Of a DNA stretch of 64,000 nt, positions 55,716 through 64,000 are shown one piece after another; within the stretch, counting starts at the first letter, position 1, and every line of letters begins with the position of its first letter. The stretch is taken from positions 109,659 to 173,658 of the forward strand of contig DIWJ01000052.1 of NCBI GenBank assembly GCA_002428445.1, read 5' to 3'. The translations under genes were made by a program, and so were the position numbers. The notes beneath the pieces were generated by a model, which made no database searches, had not been told where the DNA came from, and saw only the letters and a program-made list of their open reading frames with translations. This DNA is from Syntrophaceae bacterium UBA6109. GTDB lineage: Bacteria > Desulfobacterota > Syntrophia > Syntrophales > UBA6109.

Positions 55716-56822
55716 ATGAAAATCAAACAAATGATGGCCATGGGGGTTTTTTTGTTTTTTGTCTTTGCCCAGTTACCTGAGACCAAAGCTTGTTCGGTTT
55801 TCCGGGTGATGGCCAAAGATGGAACCATCATCAGTGGCCGGACCATGGAATTTGGACATGATATGGGCTATGCCACAATTGTAGTTCCCCGCAACAAAAC
55901 CTTTACGAGCCCTGCGCCGGACGGAATCACCGCATTAAAATGGAAAACAAAATTCGGTTATGTCGCCTGCAATGTTCTTGGAAAGGAAGACGGCATCAGC
56001 GACGGCCTCAACGAAGCGGGTCTGTCCTTCAGCCTGCTGTGGTATGATGGCGACATGCAGTGGCAACCCATCTCTTCAAAGGATCAAGCACCCGCGCTTG
56101 CCAATATTCTTTTCGGGTCTTGGATTTTAGGAAATTTCAGCACGGTGAAAGAGGCAGCCGAAGCCATTCCCAAGGTAAAAGTATTCGGCATCAAAAATCC
56201 GGAGTTGGGTGGAGCAATACTTCCAGCGCACTTTATCCTGCATGATGTGAAAGGTGATTGCATAGTTATTGAGTATGAAAAGGGTGAGTTGCATATTTAC
56301 GACAATCCGCTGGGCATCATGACCAACGCGCCCAGTTTTCCCTGGATGCTCACAAATTTGCGTAATTATGTCGGGATGAATACCAGCATGCTTCAACCGG
56401 CAACGTTTGGCGGAAAAACCTTTAACCCCACGGGCCATGGGTCGGGAATGTTTGGTCTGCCGGGTGATATCACCCCGCCTGCGCGTTTTGTCCGCCTGGC
56501 CGTAATGACCAAATATGCCGATGAGACGGTTCATGCTGAAAGCGCACTGAATCTGGCGCAGCACATTGTCAGTTCACTGCACATCGTCCGTGGCATGGCG
56601 GTTGACCGCGATAGCGCCGGTAAGATTGTTGCCAGTGAAACCACGCAATGGTCGACCTATCGCGACATGACCAACCGTGTCTACTATTTCCGTACCTATG
56701 ACAATTTCAACCTGCGTAAAATCGATTTGAAAAAGCTGGACTTCAATGCGGCCAAGATCAAAACGATTCCGATGTTTGCCGATAAGGAAATCATTGTCGA
56801 TATGACGCAGCATGGGCAGTAG
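55716..56822 (+). CDS. secreted linear amide C-N hydrolase (choloylglycine hydrolase/penicillin V acylase type)
   Basis: 368 residues. A signal peptide (MKIKQMMAMGVFLFFVFAQLP) ends directly before KA-CSVFRV, so Cys becomes the N-terminal nucleophile after processing. GRTMEFGHD, 17 residues later, holds the conserved Arg and Asp. Ntn-hydrolases of this type cleave conjugated bile salts, penicillin V or acyl-homoserine lactones; the substrate here is open. It uses AT-richer codons than the flanking genes. GGGAGAGG precedes the ATG at 55716, which is chosen over a longer frame. Confidence 0.88.
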   Translation: MKIKQMMAMGVFLFFVFAQLPETKACSVFRVMAKDGTIISGRTMEFGHDMGYATIVVPRNKTFTSPAPDGITALKWKTKFGYVACNVLGKEDGISDGLNEAGLSFSLLWYDGDMQWQPISSKDQAPALANILFGSWILGNFSTVKEAAEAIPKVKVFGIKNPELGGAILPAHFILHDVKGDCIVIEYEKGELHIYDNPLGIMTNAPSFPWMLTNLRNYVGMNTSMLQPATFGGKTFNPTGHGSGMFGLPGDITPPARFVRLAVMTKYADETVHAESALNLAQHIVSSLHIVRGMAVDRDSAGKIVASETTQWSTYRDMTNRVYYFRTYDNFNLRKIDLKKLDFNAAKIKTIPMFADKEIIVDMTQHGQ

Positions 56823-56850
56823 CTGTGGTAGATGGGAAAGGACGAACTGC

Positions 56851-57834
56851 ATGCAGCAAATAACCTTCACCGACATAGATGATATAAAAGTAGGACATGC
56901 GCACAATTTGGATGCCGGGACGGGTTGCACTGTAGTCCTATGCGAAAAAGGCGCAACGGCTGGAATCGATGTCAGAGGCGGGGCTCCCGGAACGCGCGAA
57001 AGTGACCTGCTCAATCCAGTCAACCTGGTGGAGAAGATACATGCGGTCGTGCTGGCGGGAGGCAGCGCATTCGGTCTCGACGCCGCCTCCGGCGTGATGC
57101 AGTACCTGGAAGAGAGGAACATCGGTTTTGACGTCCAGGTCACCAAGGTCCCGATTGTTTGCGGGGCGGCTCTGTTCGATCTGGCCATCGGCGATCACAG
57201 AATAAGACCGGACAGGGAAATGGGATATCAGGCGTGTCGGAATGCCACCAATCGGGCTTGCACAGAGGGTTGCGTAGGCGCCGGCGCCGGTGCGACGGTG
57301 GGCAAGATACTGGGTATGGGACGGGCCATGAAGAGTGGCCTTGGCTGTCATGCCATTCAGGTGGGCGCACTGAAAATCGGCGCGATTGTTGCGGTCAACT
57401 GTCTTGGTGATGTGATCGATCCCGAAACTGGAGAGCGCCTGGCAGGCCTTTTAGACAAAGACCTGACGGGACTGGCCGACACTGAAGCAGTCATGATTCA
57501 ATCCTATGCCGAGAAGAAGAATCTCTTTGCCGGTAACACAACGATCGGACTTATCGCCTCGAATGCGATACTGGCCAAATCCCAGGCCACGAAGCTGGCC
57601 TCTATGGCACAAAACGGCTATGCGAGAACCATGCGGCCTGCACATTCCATGTTCGACGGGGACACCATATTTACCATGGCGACGGGACATGTCGAGGCGG
57701 ATTTGAGTGTTCTCGGCCTGCTGTCGGCAAGGGTGATGGAGAGAGCCGTCATTTCGGCCGTAAAGAATTCCCGTCCTCTCTTCGGGCTTAAATGTGTGGC
57801 GGATTTGGAGGGCTCGAGACGCGAAGGCCAATAA
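56851..57834 (+). CDS. P1 family peptidase (DmpA/BapA-type aminopeptidase)
   Basis: 327 residues. It starts DIDDIKVGHAHNLDAGTGCTVV, the family N-terminus. GAGAGATVGKILG is near 150, and the autoprocessing site GNTTIGLIASNA is near 230, where cleavage before Thr exposes the catalytic residue. DmpA-type enzymes remove D- or beta-amino acids or small amides. Twenty-eight bases downstream of the Ntn hydrolase and in the same direction, it forms a two-gene amide-hydrolysis pair. An attC-like site follows 53 bases after the stop. Confidence 0.88.
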   Translation: MQQITFTDIDDIKVGHAHNLDAGTGCTVVLCEKGATAGIDVRGGAPGTRESDLLNPVNLVEKIHAVVLAGGSAFGLDAASGVMQYLEERNIGFDVQVTKVPIVCGAALFDLAIGDHRIRPDREMGYQACRNATNRACTEGCVGAGAGATVGKILGMGRAMKSGLGCHAIQVGALKIGAIVAVNCLGDVIDPETGERLAGLLDKDLTGLADTEAVMIQSYAEKKNLFAGNTTIGLIASNAILAKSQATKLASMAQNGYARTMRPAHSMFDGDTIFTMATGHVEADLSVLGLLSARVMERAVISAVKNSRPLFGLKCVADLEGSRREGQ

Positions 57835-57887
57835 GTGAGAATAAAGGGTCAGGTACTGATAAGGGAGAAAGAGAATGATAGATCATT

Positions 57888-57950
57888 GCTCAACCAGGCG
57901 TTGGAGCCAATCGGCCGTAAAGCGGCCTCTGGCTCAACTCCATGTTACTT
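57888..57950 (+). other. integron attC-like recombination site
   Basis: 63 bases with the architecture of attC. The 5' box is GCTCAAC (RYYYAAC). An imperfect palindrome GGCGTTGGAGCCA / TGGCTCAACTCC has one unpaired G, and an inner GGCCG-TAAAG-CGGCC hairpin follows. The 3' box starts at GTTACTT. The unpaired base in the left arm is the feature that orients attC. It lies downstream of the peptidase gene in the normal cassette orientation. No integrase gene is in the window. Confidence 0.6.
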
Positions 57951-58043
57951 TCTTTCGATCCGTAATGCTCCGCTATTGCAACTGACTGTCGCTCACCCTT
58001 TGTAGGTGAAGTCATCTTGTGGCTTTTGTTCTGGTCGCGTCGT

Positions 58044-58349
58044 TTACGCAGCGCTCTTGAACGGTTTGATCTCGGTTTCGAGTTCTTCCTTGATCCCTTC
58101 GCGCGCGAGTTCGAGGTCGTAGCGGGCCTGAAGATTGAGCCAGAACTGCGCCGTCGTCCCCAAGTAGCGGCCGAGACGAAGCGCCGTATCCGCGGAAATG
58201 CTCCGTTTCTCCAGCACGATCTCGTTGATGCGCCGAGCCGGCACGTGAACTTCCTTGGCAAGCCGGTACTGGCTGATGCCGAGCGGAAGCAGGAACTCCT
58301 CGCGAAGGATCTCGCCCGGATGAACCGGCGGAAAATCTCTCTTGCCCAT
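58044..58349 (-). CDS. higA: HigA-type antitoxin (XRE family)
   Basis: 101 residues. HPGEILREEFLLPLGISQYRLAKEVHVPARRINEIVLEKRSISADTALRLGRYLGTTAQFWLNLQ is the HigA/VapI helix-turn-helix pattern, residues 9-75. It neutralises the toxin encoded 11 bases upstream and should repress the pair. AGAGAGAAG precedes the ATG. HigBA pairs have the toxin gene first, as here. Confidence 0.92.
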   Translation of the reverse strand: MGKRDFPPVHPGEILREEFLLPLGISQYRLAKEVHVPARRINEIVLEKRSISADTALRLGRYLGTTAQFWLNLQARYDLELAREGIKEELETEIKPFKSAA

Positions 58350-58360
58350 ATTTCTTCTCT

Positions 58361-58753
58361 CTAATGGTAGTCGACGATTTCCACGTCGTGCGCGCTATTC
58401 TCGCGCCATACAAAACATATGCGCCACTGGTCGTTGATGCGGATGCTGTGCTGTCCGGCCCGGTCATCCCGCAAGACTTCCAAACGATTCCCGGGAGGGG
58501 AACGCAAGTCTTCAAGCGTCTCGGCGGCGTTCAACATCTCAATCTTTCGCGCGGCAATCCGTTGTATGGATTGCGGCAGTCCGGCCGAAAATCTCCCCTG
58601 AAAAATCTTTGCCGTCCTCTTGCAGCGAAAAGATTGAATCCAACTGCGAGCGCATTCCCCGAAGGCTTGCTTCGGGGTAAGCGAGCGAATGAAGAACAGG
58701 ACATCTTCCTTGGGGATCGAAGATTCTCCAAGGCTTGCCCCGGAGAGCTTCAA
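58361..58753 (-). CDS. higB: HigB-type toxin (RelE/ParE fold), start codon unclear
   Basis: The HigB homology covers the last 94 residues (SFRCKRTAKIFQGRF to HDVEIVDYH), the full normal length of a ribosome-dependent mRNA-cleaving toxin, with IRINDQWRICFVW intact. Where other HigB proteins begin with Met before this stretch, this one reads SWIQSFRC; no ATG, GTG or TTG lies in frame there. The only in-frame ATG is at 58753, which would add about 36 residues encoded by a hairpin-rich element. Translation from ATT, use of that ATG, or loss of function are all possible. Confidence 0.75.
   Translation of the reverse strand: MKLSGASLGESSIPKEDVLFFIRSLTPKQAFGECARSWIQSFRCKRTAKIFQGRFSAGLPQSIQRIAARKIEMLNAAETLEDLRSPPGNRLEVLRDDRAGQHSIRINDQWRICFVWRENSAHDVEIVDYH
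58657..58677. repeat. REP-like palindrome 1
   Basis: CCCCGAAG-GCTTG-CTTCGGGG, a perfect 8 bp stem with 5 base loop, inside the region directly upstream of the HigB homology. It shares the core CCRAAGGCTTGC with the palindrome at 58719-58751. Confidence 0.7.
58719..58751. repeat. REP-like palindrome 2
   Basis: An imperfect palindrome GAAG...CTCC-AAGG-CTTG-CCCC-GGAG..CTTC with the same central core as the element at 58657-58677. Together they look like one bipartite repeat unit of about 95 bases. Confidence 0.6.
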
Positions 58754-58846
58754 TCATGGGATTGGATAGTAACGCGCGGCGCGCTATTAATGTCGAACGT
58801 TATGGCCGGGACCGACGGGGATACTGCCCTCACCGGGCGGAAGTTA

Positions 58847-58875
58847 TTGACAACCGCAAGCGGATTTCCTATACC
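58847..58875 (+). promoter_or_regulatory. sigma-70 promoter of the MFS gene
   Basis: Perfect TTGACA (58847-58852), a 17 base spacer and TATACC (58870-58875), giving a leader of about 16 bases to the ATG at 58898. Confidence 0.65.
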
Positions 58876-58897
58876 TGCTGCACAAAACAAGAGTCCT

Positions 58898-60121
58898 ATG
58901 AACCCGACAACGCCTCCTCCCCCGAACGACCAGCCCTGGCAGATGACCCTGTACGTCATGTTTGCGGCGCAGCTGCTTTCCATCATCGGTTTCGCCTTTT
59001 CCCTGCCCTTCCTGCCCTTCTACATCCGGGAGCTGGGAGTAACCGAAGAACGGCTGGTGCCCTACTGGGCGGGAATCCTCGCCGCTTCCGCCAGCCTGGT
59101 CATGGTCTTCTTTTCTCCGCTCTGGGGGTGGGTTGCGGACCGGTACGGCCGCAAGCCCATGGTGACACGCGCCATGTTCGGCGGCGCCGTCATCACCTTC
59201 GCCATGGGTCTCGTCGAAAACATCTGGCAGTTGCTGGGCCTGCGGATGCTCTCCGGGGCCTTGACGGGCACCATTTCCGCATCCGTCGCCCTCGTTTCCA
59301 CCGCCGTCCCGAGGGCGAATCTGGGCTTTGCCCTGGGCCTCATGCAGGTTGCGGTTTTTCTGGGTATGACTCTGGGACCATGGATCGGCGGACTCCTGGC
59401 CGACTCCGCCGGCTATCGCCCCACCTTCATGGTCGGAGGCGGGATTCTCCTCTTGGGAGGCTTGCTCGTCCTTTTCGGCGCCCGCGAGCGGTTCTGCCGG
59501 CCCTCGAAAACGGCGCTGCGAAAAAGCGACAGCATGGTATCGCTCCTCAAGTACGACGGATTCCCCGCCATGCTGGCACTGTTCTTCTTTTTCAACTGTT
59601 CCGTCCACTTCGTCATGCCCATCCTGCCTCTGTTCATCGAGACGCTGTGCGAACCCGGAAGAGCGGATGTGGCTTCCACGACGGGCATGCTGCTCGCCGT
59701 CAGCGGCGGGACAGCCGCCCTGGGCGCCGCCGGCATCGGCTACCTGAGCGACCGGATCGGCTACAAGCCGGTCCTGACCGCAAGTCTCGTCCTGGCTACA
59801 ATCTGCCTTGTTTTCCATGGGCTGGCGCAGAGCATTACCCATCTCGTCTGGCTGCGGATCTTCTACGGCCTGGCGGTCGGCGGAATCCTGCCGACCATGA
59901 ACGCCCTCGTGGGGCAATTGGTCCCGCCGGAAAGCTACGGGAAGGCCTACGGCCTGGCTTCTTCCATGATCTGCCTGGGCATGGCCGCGGGTCCTTATTT
60001 CGGAGGGATGATGGCCTCCGCCTGGGGATACCGCTGGCCCTTTGCAGCCGTCGGCGTCATCGTCGCCCTTTCCCTTCCGATCCTCGCCCGGGTGCGACGT
60101 CCCTCCGATCACACTGCATGA
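58898..60121 (+). CDS. MFS transporter (drug:H+ antiporter, DHA1-like)
   Basis: 407 residues with 12 membrane segments. Loop 2-3 has GWVADRYGRKPMV (MFS motif A) and the second half has GYLSDRIGYKPVL, the duplicated copy. An efflux role is the usual one for this subgroup; the substrate is unknown. ATG 58898 lies just downstream of a good promoter; the open frame upstream crosses the toxin locus and is not homologous. Confidence 0.88.
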   Translation: MNPTTPPPPNDQPWQMTLYVMFAAQLLSIIGFAFSLPFLPFYIRELGVTEERLVPYWAGILAASASLVMVFFSPLWGWVADRYGRKPMVTRAMFGGAVITFAMGLVENIWQLLGLRMLSGALTGTISASVALVSTAVPRANLGFALGLMQVAVFLGMTLGPWIGGLLADSAGYRPTFMVGGGILLLGGLLVLFGARERFCRPSKTALRKSDSMVSLLKYDGFPAMLALFFFFNCSVHFVMPILPLFIETLCEPGRADVASTTGMLLAVSGGTAALGAAGIGYLSDRIGYKPVLTASLVLATICLVFHGLAQSITHLVWLRIFYGLAVGGILPTMNALVGQLVPPESYGKAYGLASSMICLGMAAGPYFGGMMASAWGYRWPFAAVGVIVALSLPILARVRRPSDHTA

Positions 60122-60518
60122 TCGTAAAGACGGCACGGTGCAATCCGATAACGGCCTTGTAAAATGCCGCGCACTGTGGCAGGTTTCGGCATGTTGTGTC
60201 TCGATTCCGGAAGAAAGGCCACACATCAGGACTGCCTGGATACTTATTTTACAGGTGAATACTCTGACTGCATACTTATTGCACACATGGGCACTAAAGA
60301 GATTTCTCATGCCCTTCCTTGATTTGGAAAGATCCCCATGGATTCAGATGTTTAAATCCTGGCAGGGAATGCTTGGCATGTCCCTTGCGTCATCGGGGCA
60401 TGATCAAGTTCGCGAAGCATGGGGCAAGGACCTTTGAGAAATTGAAGCTGTTCTGCCCGCAGGGGTGGGTTCGCAGATTTTCCGGGGACAGGACATCTTT
60501 CGAACCTGTTGGAGTACA
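60122..60518. other. intergenic region, two similar 16-base motifs, no gene seen
   Basis: 397 bases between the MFS gene and the tolC-like gene. GGATACTTATTTTACA (60238-60253) and GCATACTTATTGCACA (60269-60284) are similar, 31 bases apart, and could be paired operator sites. The first overlaps a possible -35 (TTTACA, with CATACT 17 bases later). The GC content is lower than average. Confidence 0.4.
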
Positions 60519-61817
60519 ATGAAACACTTGCGTCTGTATCTGATCATCTGGGCGGTTTTCTGTCTGGCAGGTCCGGCAAGCGGATGGGCCTTGACGCTAG
60601 AGGAAGCGATCGAGCTCGCCAAGAAGAATCTTCCCTCCTACCGGGCGGCGGAAGAATCGGTTCTTTCCAGAGAGGCCCTCTACAAGGCAACCCTCGGTCC
60701 CTATCTCCCCTCGCTCGACGCCGACGCGTCGCACACGATCCACGACACCTCTTCGCAGTATTACGACGCCAACACCTACGGCCTTTCTGCTTCCTACAGA
60801 CTCTTCGACGGCGGGAAACGCCGGGCGGACCGAGACACTGCGGCACTCAACCTGTCCTCCGAGCGCGAAGGATTGCGCAAGAGCCTTCAGAATCTCATCC
60901 TCAACGTCAAGATCTCATTTTACACCGCCGTGGCCGGTCGGGAGATCATCCTGCAGCGAAGAAGCCAGCTGGAGTACGCCCGCAAGGACTACGAAGTCGC
61001 CGACGGCCGCTATCGCCTCGGCGCCGCCCGTCTGTCGGAGGTCCTTCAGGCCTCCGTGAGGGTCGAGCAGGCCCGCTACAATCTCATCCAGGCCGAGGGG
61101 AATTTCGCCAAGGCGGTTTCCGAACTCTATTCGCTGATCGGCTTGACGCCTCCGGAAGGGTCTGCGGAACTCAACGGCAGCATCGAGGCGAAGGGCACGC
61201 TGCCGGCGCGGTCCGTCCTCCGGGACGCCGTGCTGAAGCGGCCGGAAATCCTCCAGGCCCGCTATGCCCTGGACAGGACCAAGCGGGCCAAGGACTCCGT
61301 GACGAGTGAATTTTTCCCCACGGTGTCGGCATCGCTGGGCTATTCCCGTACGACGGACGCCGGCGCGACCGGCAATCCGGCACAGGATCGCGTGGCGATG
61401 CTGTCCGCCTCGTGGAACCTCTTCGAGCTGGGCAAGTTCTACCGGCGGAAATCCTCCGAAGTCGAAATCCGCGTCTCCGAGCAAAGCCTCCGTGAACTGC
61501 AGCGGCAGCTGTCGCTCGATCTCGAAAAGAACTATGAAGATTTCGTGACGGCCGACCGGAACGTCTCCGTAGCCGCCGAGCAGCTCCGCCGGGCCGAGCA
61601 GAACTATGACCAGGCCTTCGGGGAATACAAGGTGGGCAAGGGCGACATCCTCTCCCTTGTCCAGGCGGAAACCCTCCTGGCGACGGCCCGCGAACAGACG
61701 ACCTCCGCCCGCCTCAATCGCATCCTCGCCGAGGCCCAGGTGGAGCGGACGGCGGGAACGGCCGCGCCGTCAGGGGTTTCGGCTCCGGCCGGCGCGAGTG
61801 ACGCGGTTCGGCCATGA
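60519..61817 (+). CDS. TolC family outer membrane efflux protein
   Basis: 432 residues. A signal peptide (MKHLRLYLIIWAVFCLAGPASGWA) leads into two OEP repeats of long coiled coils, starting TLEEAIELAKKNLPSYRAAEES and with AGREIILQRRSQLEYARKDYEVADGRYRLGAARLSEVLQA. It makes the outer-membrane exit duct. GGAG precedes ATG 60519. It is the first gene of an efflux operon. Confidence 0.9.
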   Translation: MKHLRLYLIIWAVFCLAGPASGWALTLEEAIELAKKNLPSYRAAEESVLSREALYKATLGPYLPSLDADASHTIHDTSSQYYDANTYGLSASYRLFDGGKRRADRDTAALNLSSEREGLRKSLQNLILNVKISFYTAVAGREIILQRRSQLEYARKDYEVADGRYRLGAARLSEVLQASVRVEQARYNLIQAEGNFAKAVSELYSLIGLTPPEGSAELNGSIEAKGTLPARSVLRDAVLKRPEILQARYALDRTKRAKDSVTSEFFPTVSASLGYSRTTDAGATGNPAQDRVAMLSASWNLFELGKFYRRKSSEVEIRVSEQSLRELQRQLSLDLEKNYEDFVTADRNVSVAAEQLRRAEQNYDQAFGEYKVGKGDILSLVQAETLLATAREQTTSARLNRILAEAQVERTAGTAAPSGVSAPAGASDAVRP

Positions 61818-61863
61818 CGCTGGTGCAACAAAATTTTCCGCCCGAGGCGGCAAGGGGAATCCT

Positions 61864-63072
61864 GTGAAGAAAATTCTCTGGATATCGGCGGCAGTGCTTA
61901 TTGTCCTGGGAGCAGCGGGCCTGTTTGCCTACAAGAAAATGACCGCCAAACCGCAGATCAAGGTCCTGGAAACCGGCAAGGTCGAGCGGACCGCGATCCG
62001 GGGCGTTCTCGTCGAGACGGGCATCATCAAGTCCCAGGTCGGCGCCGTTGTCAAGATCGGGGCTCGCGCGACGGGCAAGCTGGTCAGGATGGGCGTGAAG
62101 GTAGGGGACCGTGTAAAAAACGGACAGCTCATCGCCCTCGTCGATGACCGCGAGATCCTGCAGGCGGTCCAGCAGCAAAGGGCCTCTCTCGCCGCGGCGG
62201 AGAGCACGCTACGCCAGGTTCAGCTCACCTATCCGGAGCGCATCCGCGAAGCGAAAGCCAATTTTCAGTATGCCCGGCAGAATTACGAGCGGGAGCAGCA
62301 ACTCCTGAAGAACGAATACACGACGAAGGACTCCTTCGAAAAGGCCCAGAGTTCCCTCGAAGCGACCGGGGCGATCCTCAAGAGGCTGGAGGACGAGTAC
62401 GCGACGCAGATCAAGATCGCGGAAGCCAACATCGCCGAGATCCGCGCCCAGATCGCCCAGCAGGAGACGAAGCTCAGTTATACGAAAATCTTTTCATCTC
62501 TCGACGGCGTCGTATCGGAAGTGACCGCCCAGGAGGGAGAGACGATCGTCGCCGGCCTGCAGGTGGCAAACCTCGTGACCGTTCTCGACCCGCTCCGCCT
62601 GGAGATGTGGATTTACGTGGACGAGACGGATATCGGCCGGGTCCGCCTCGGCCAGCCCGTGGAATACACCGTGGACACGTTCCCGAACCGCACGTTCCGG
62701 GGAAACATCGAAAAAATCTATCCCCAGCCGGTGGTGAAGGAAAACATCGTTTATTACCTTTCCATCGTCAAGGTTTCGCAGGAAGACGCCGCATCCCTGA
62801 AACCCGAGATGACGACGCACGCAAGGATCATCACCACGGAGAAGCAGGACGCCCTCACGGCGCCCAACGCCGCCGTGAAGTTCGACAAGGGCAAGCAGAT
62901 CGTCTACAAAGTGTCCGGTCCCAAGAAGGTGGAGCGGGTCGTCGTGAAAATCGGCGTCCGCGGCGAAGAGCGGACGGAAATCCTCTCCGGCGCCGAGGAA
63001 GGGACGACGCTCGCCACGAAACTGATCCTGCCGGTATCCGAAGAAGCCGAGGCGCAGAAGAACCGAAGATGA
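61864..63072 (+). CDS. macA: MacA-like periplasmic adaptor (HlyD/RND-MFP family)
   Basis: 402 residues. One N-terminal membrane anchor (about 5-23), then a lipoyl half-motif (GARATGKLVRMGVKVGDRVKNGQLIALVDDRE), a long coiled coil (about 105-205) and a second lipoyl half (SSLDGVVSEVTAQEGETIVAG). It bridges the inner-membrane pump to TolC. The GTG at 61864 is behind AAGGGGAATCCT, 46 bases after tolC. Confidence 0.9.
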   Translation: MKKILWISAAVLIVLGAAGLFAYKKMTAKPQIKVLETGKVERTAIRGVLVETGIIKSQVGAVVKIGARATGKLVRMGVKVGDRVKNGQLIALVDDREILQAVQQQRASLAAAESTLRQVQLTYPERIREAKANFQYARQNYEREQQLLKNEYTTKDSFEKAQSSLEATGAILKRLEDEYATQIKIAEANIAEIRAQIAQQETKLSYTKIFSSLDGVVSEVTAQEGETIVAGLQVANLVTVLDPLRLEMWIYVDETDIGRVRLGQPVEYTVDTFPNRTFRGNIEKIYPQPVVKENIVYYLSIVKVSQEDAASLKPEMTTHARIITTEKQDALTAPNAAVKFDKGKQIVYKVSGPKKVERVVVKIGVRGEERTEILSGAEEGTTLATKLILPVSEEAEAQKNRR

Positions 63073-63767
63073 AAGAAGCGGCGACGACACCTCTTTGCCA
63101 GATGGACGACCTGCACAAGACGTTCTACCTCGGCACGCAATCGGTAGAGGTCCTGCGGGGCATTTCCCTGCGCATCGACCGCGGCGAATTCGTCGCCATC
63201 ATGGGCACCTCGGGCTCCGGCAAGTCGACCCTCATGAACCTCATCGGCTGCCTCGACACCCCCACGTCCGGCCGCTACATCCTGGACGGACGGGACGTCG
63301 GGAAGCTCTCGGACGACGAGCTTTCCGAAGTGCGCAACAGCAAGATCGGATTCGTCTTCCAGAGTTTCTACCTGCTCCCCTACGCGACGGTTCTCGACAA
63401 TGTCCTCCTGCCCACGCTGTACCGTGAACACAAGGGAGACCACCTGAAAGACCGCGCGCTCACCCTCCTGGAAACGGCCGGCCTGCGGGACCGGACGCGT
63501 TTCCGGCCGGGCCAGCTTTCCGGCGGCGAGCAGCAGCGGGTGGCCATCTGCCGGGCGCTCATGAATGACCCCGATCTGATCCTGGCCGACGAGCCGACCG
63601 GCCAGCTCGACAGCGGGACGGCCGCCGACATCATGAAACTTTTCGCCGCCCTCAACGAGCGGGGCAAGACCGTCGCCGTCATCACGCACGACGCGCAGAT
63701 CGCGTCCTACGCCGGGAGGACCCTCCTCATCAGAGACGGGGTAATCGTCGATGGACCGCCTGTTTAA
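63069..63767 (+). CDS. MacB/LolD-type ABC transporter ATPase
   Basis: 232 residues. Walker [10 protein letters not shown] near 43, signature [15 protein letters not shown] near 145 and Walker [14 protein letters not shown] are intact. The ATG overlaps the macA stop (ATGA) and the gene is followed by its permease, so ATPase and permease are separate proteins here rather than fused as in E. coli MacB. Confidence 0.92.
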   Translation: MKEAATTPLCQMDDLHKTFYLGTQSVEVLRGISLRIDRGEFVAIMGTSGSGKSTLMNLIGCLDTPTSGRYILDGRDVGKLSDDELSEVRNSKIGFVFQSFYLLPYATVLDNVLLPTLYREHKGDHLKDRALTLLETAGLRDRTRFRPGQLSGGEQQRVAICRALMNDPDLILADEPTGQLDSGTAADIMKLFAALNERGKTVAVITHDAQIASYAGRTLLIRDGVIVDGPPV

Positions 63768-64000
63768 TACCCTGTCCCAATCCCTGACGGCGGTCTGGGC
63801 CCTCAAGCTGCGGACCTTCTTCTGCGTCGTGAGCGTCGCCATCGGCATTTCCGCCATCACCATCATCGTCGCCGCTACGGAAGGCGCCTACAAGCAGGCC
63901 TACGACATCGTCGCCGCTTTCGGCCCCGATTCCATCATGATCGCCGGCGGCTCGGACGAATCGCGGGCGACCGGCCAGCGGGAAAAGACCCTCACCCTCG
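63751..64000 (+). CDS. MacB-type ABC transporter permease, 5' part only
   Basis: The frame opens with ATG at 63751, overlapping the end of the ATPase gene by 17 bases, and is open to the window edge (83 codons). It begins [24 protein letters not shown], then a hydrophobic segment (VAIGISAITIIVAAT), as in MacB/FtsX permease N-termini. The rest lies beyond the right edge. Confidence 0.85.
   Translation, partial: MDRLFNTLSQSLTAVWALKLRTFFCVVSVAIGISAITIIVAATEGAYKQAYDIVAAFGPDSIMIAGGSDESRATGQREKTLTL

Noticed and set aside
58765..58820. Second attC site on the far side of HigBA (AACGTTATGG near 58797)
   Set aside because: Only the GTT-like box is present; the arms do not pair and no RYYYAAC box was found at a suitable distance.
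58364..58897. N-terminal 178-residue extension of the MFS frame
   Set aside because: It crosses the toxin gene antisense and the repeat region, whereas a promoter and the normal MFS start are at 58847-58898.

Overview
The window is a GC-rich bacterial chromosome segment. Gene content and order suggest an anaerobic member of the Desulfobacterota (former Deltaproteobacteria), perhaps Syntrophales-like. Supporting signs are the rfaE1-DUF4416-yicC-gmk-rpoZ-pyrF-rlmB run, a cysteine synthase/cysteinyl-tRNA synthetase fusion, tungsten-type aldehyde:ferredoxin oxidoreductases (AOR), TRAP and Liv-type transporters and a sigma-54 activator. The taxonomic call is an inference. No phage, IS element or CRISPR array was seen.

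Layout. 0-4.8 kb: start of a tRNA-Thr/tRNA-Tyr operon (reading off the left edge), a Memo-AMMECR1 fusion, a CysK-CysS fusion, a DUF1178 protein and tRNA-Pro. 4.8-11.1 kb: a tightly packed minus-strand operon from heptose kinase to an orphan PilC. 11.4-16.7 kb: plus-strand plsC, uppP, ftsK and rimO. 16.8-35.2 kb: a minus-strand catabolic block holding a MoaD-like protein, a Usp, Fe-alcohol dehydrogenase, two AORs, a zinc dehydrogenase, a complete five-gene Liv-type ABC importer, an SDR, a DctPQM TRAP transporter and an AcoR-like sigma-54 activator. 35.5-43.9 kb: ThiF/MoeB-like protein, C_GCAxxG_C_C protein, polyprenyl synthase, NAD(P)HX repair enzyme, patatin, PAS-GGDEF, cupin and a 4-hydroxybutyryl-CoA dehydratase-like enzyme. 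44-49.3 kb: small proteins, an SDR remnant, a TAXI-type TRAP transporter and a Usp. 49.4-55.3 kb: thioredoxin-like DUF255 protein, Pgi and transketolase. 55.4-58.8 kb: a different-looking patch with a secreted Ntn hydrolase, a P1-family peptidase, an integron attC-like site and a HigBA-type toxin-antitoxin pair. 58.9-64 kb: an MFS exporter, then a tolC-macA-macB efflux operon running off the right edge.

How it works together. The 16.8-35.2 kb block looks like one catabolic regulon. The activator gene has its own sigma-70 promoter. Two 16-17 bp inverted repeats and a -24/-12 promoter precede the TRAP operon, and a 21 bp perfect version of the same palindrome precedes the Liv/AOR/alcohol dehydrogenase operon. 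MoaD-like and ThiF-like genes at the two ends could support the tungstopterin cofactor that AORs need. The substrate cannot be read from the sequence; aldehyde/alcohol/carboxylate interconversion is the safest statement. Other points of interest are the attC-like site without an integrase, the toxin gene without a normal start codon, altered active-site motifs in the CysS half of the fusion, and a probable leaderless mRNA for polyprenyl synthase.
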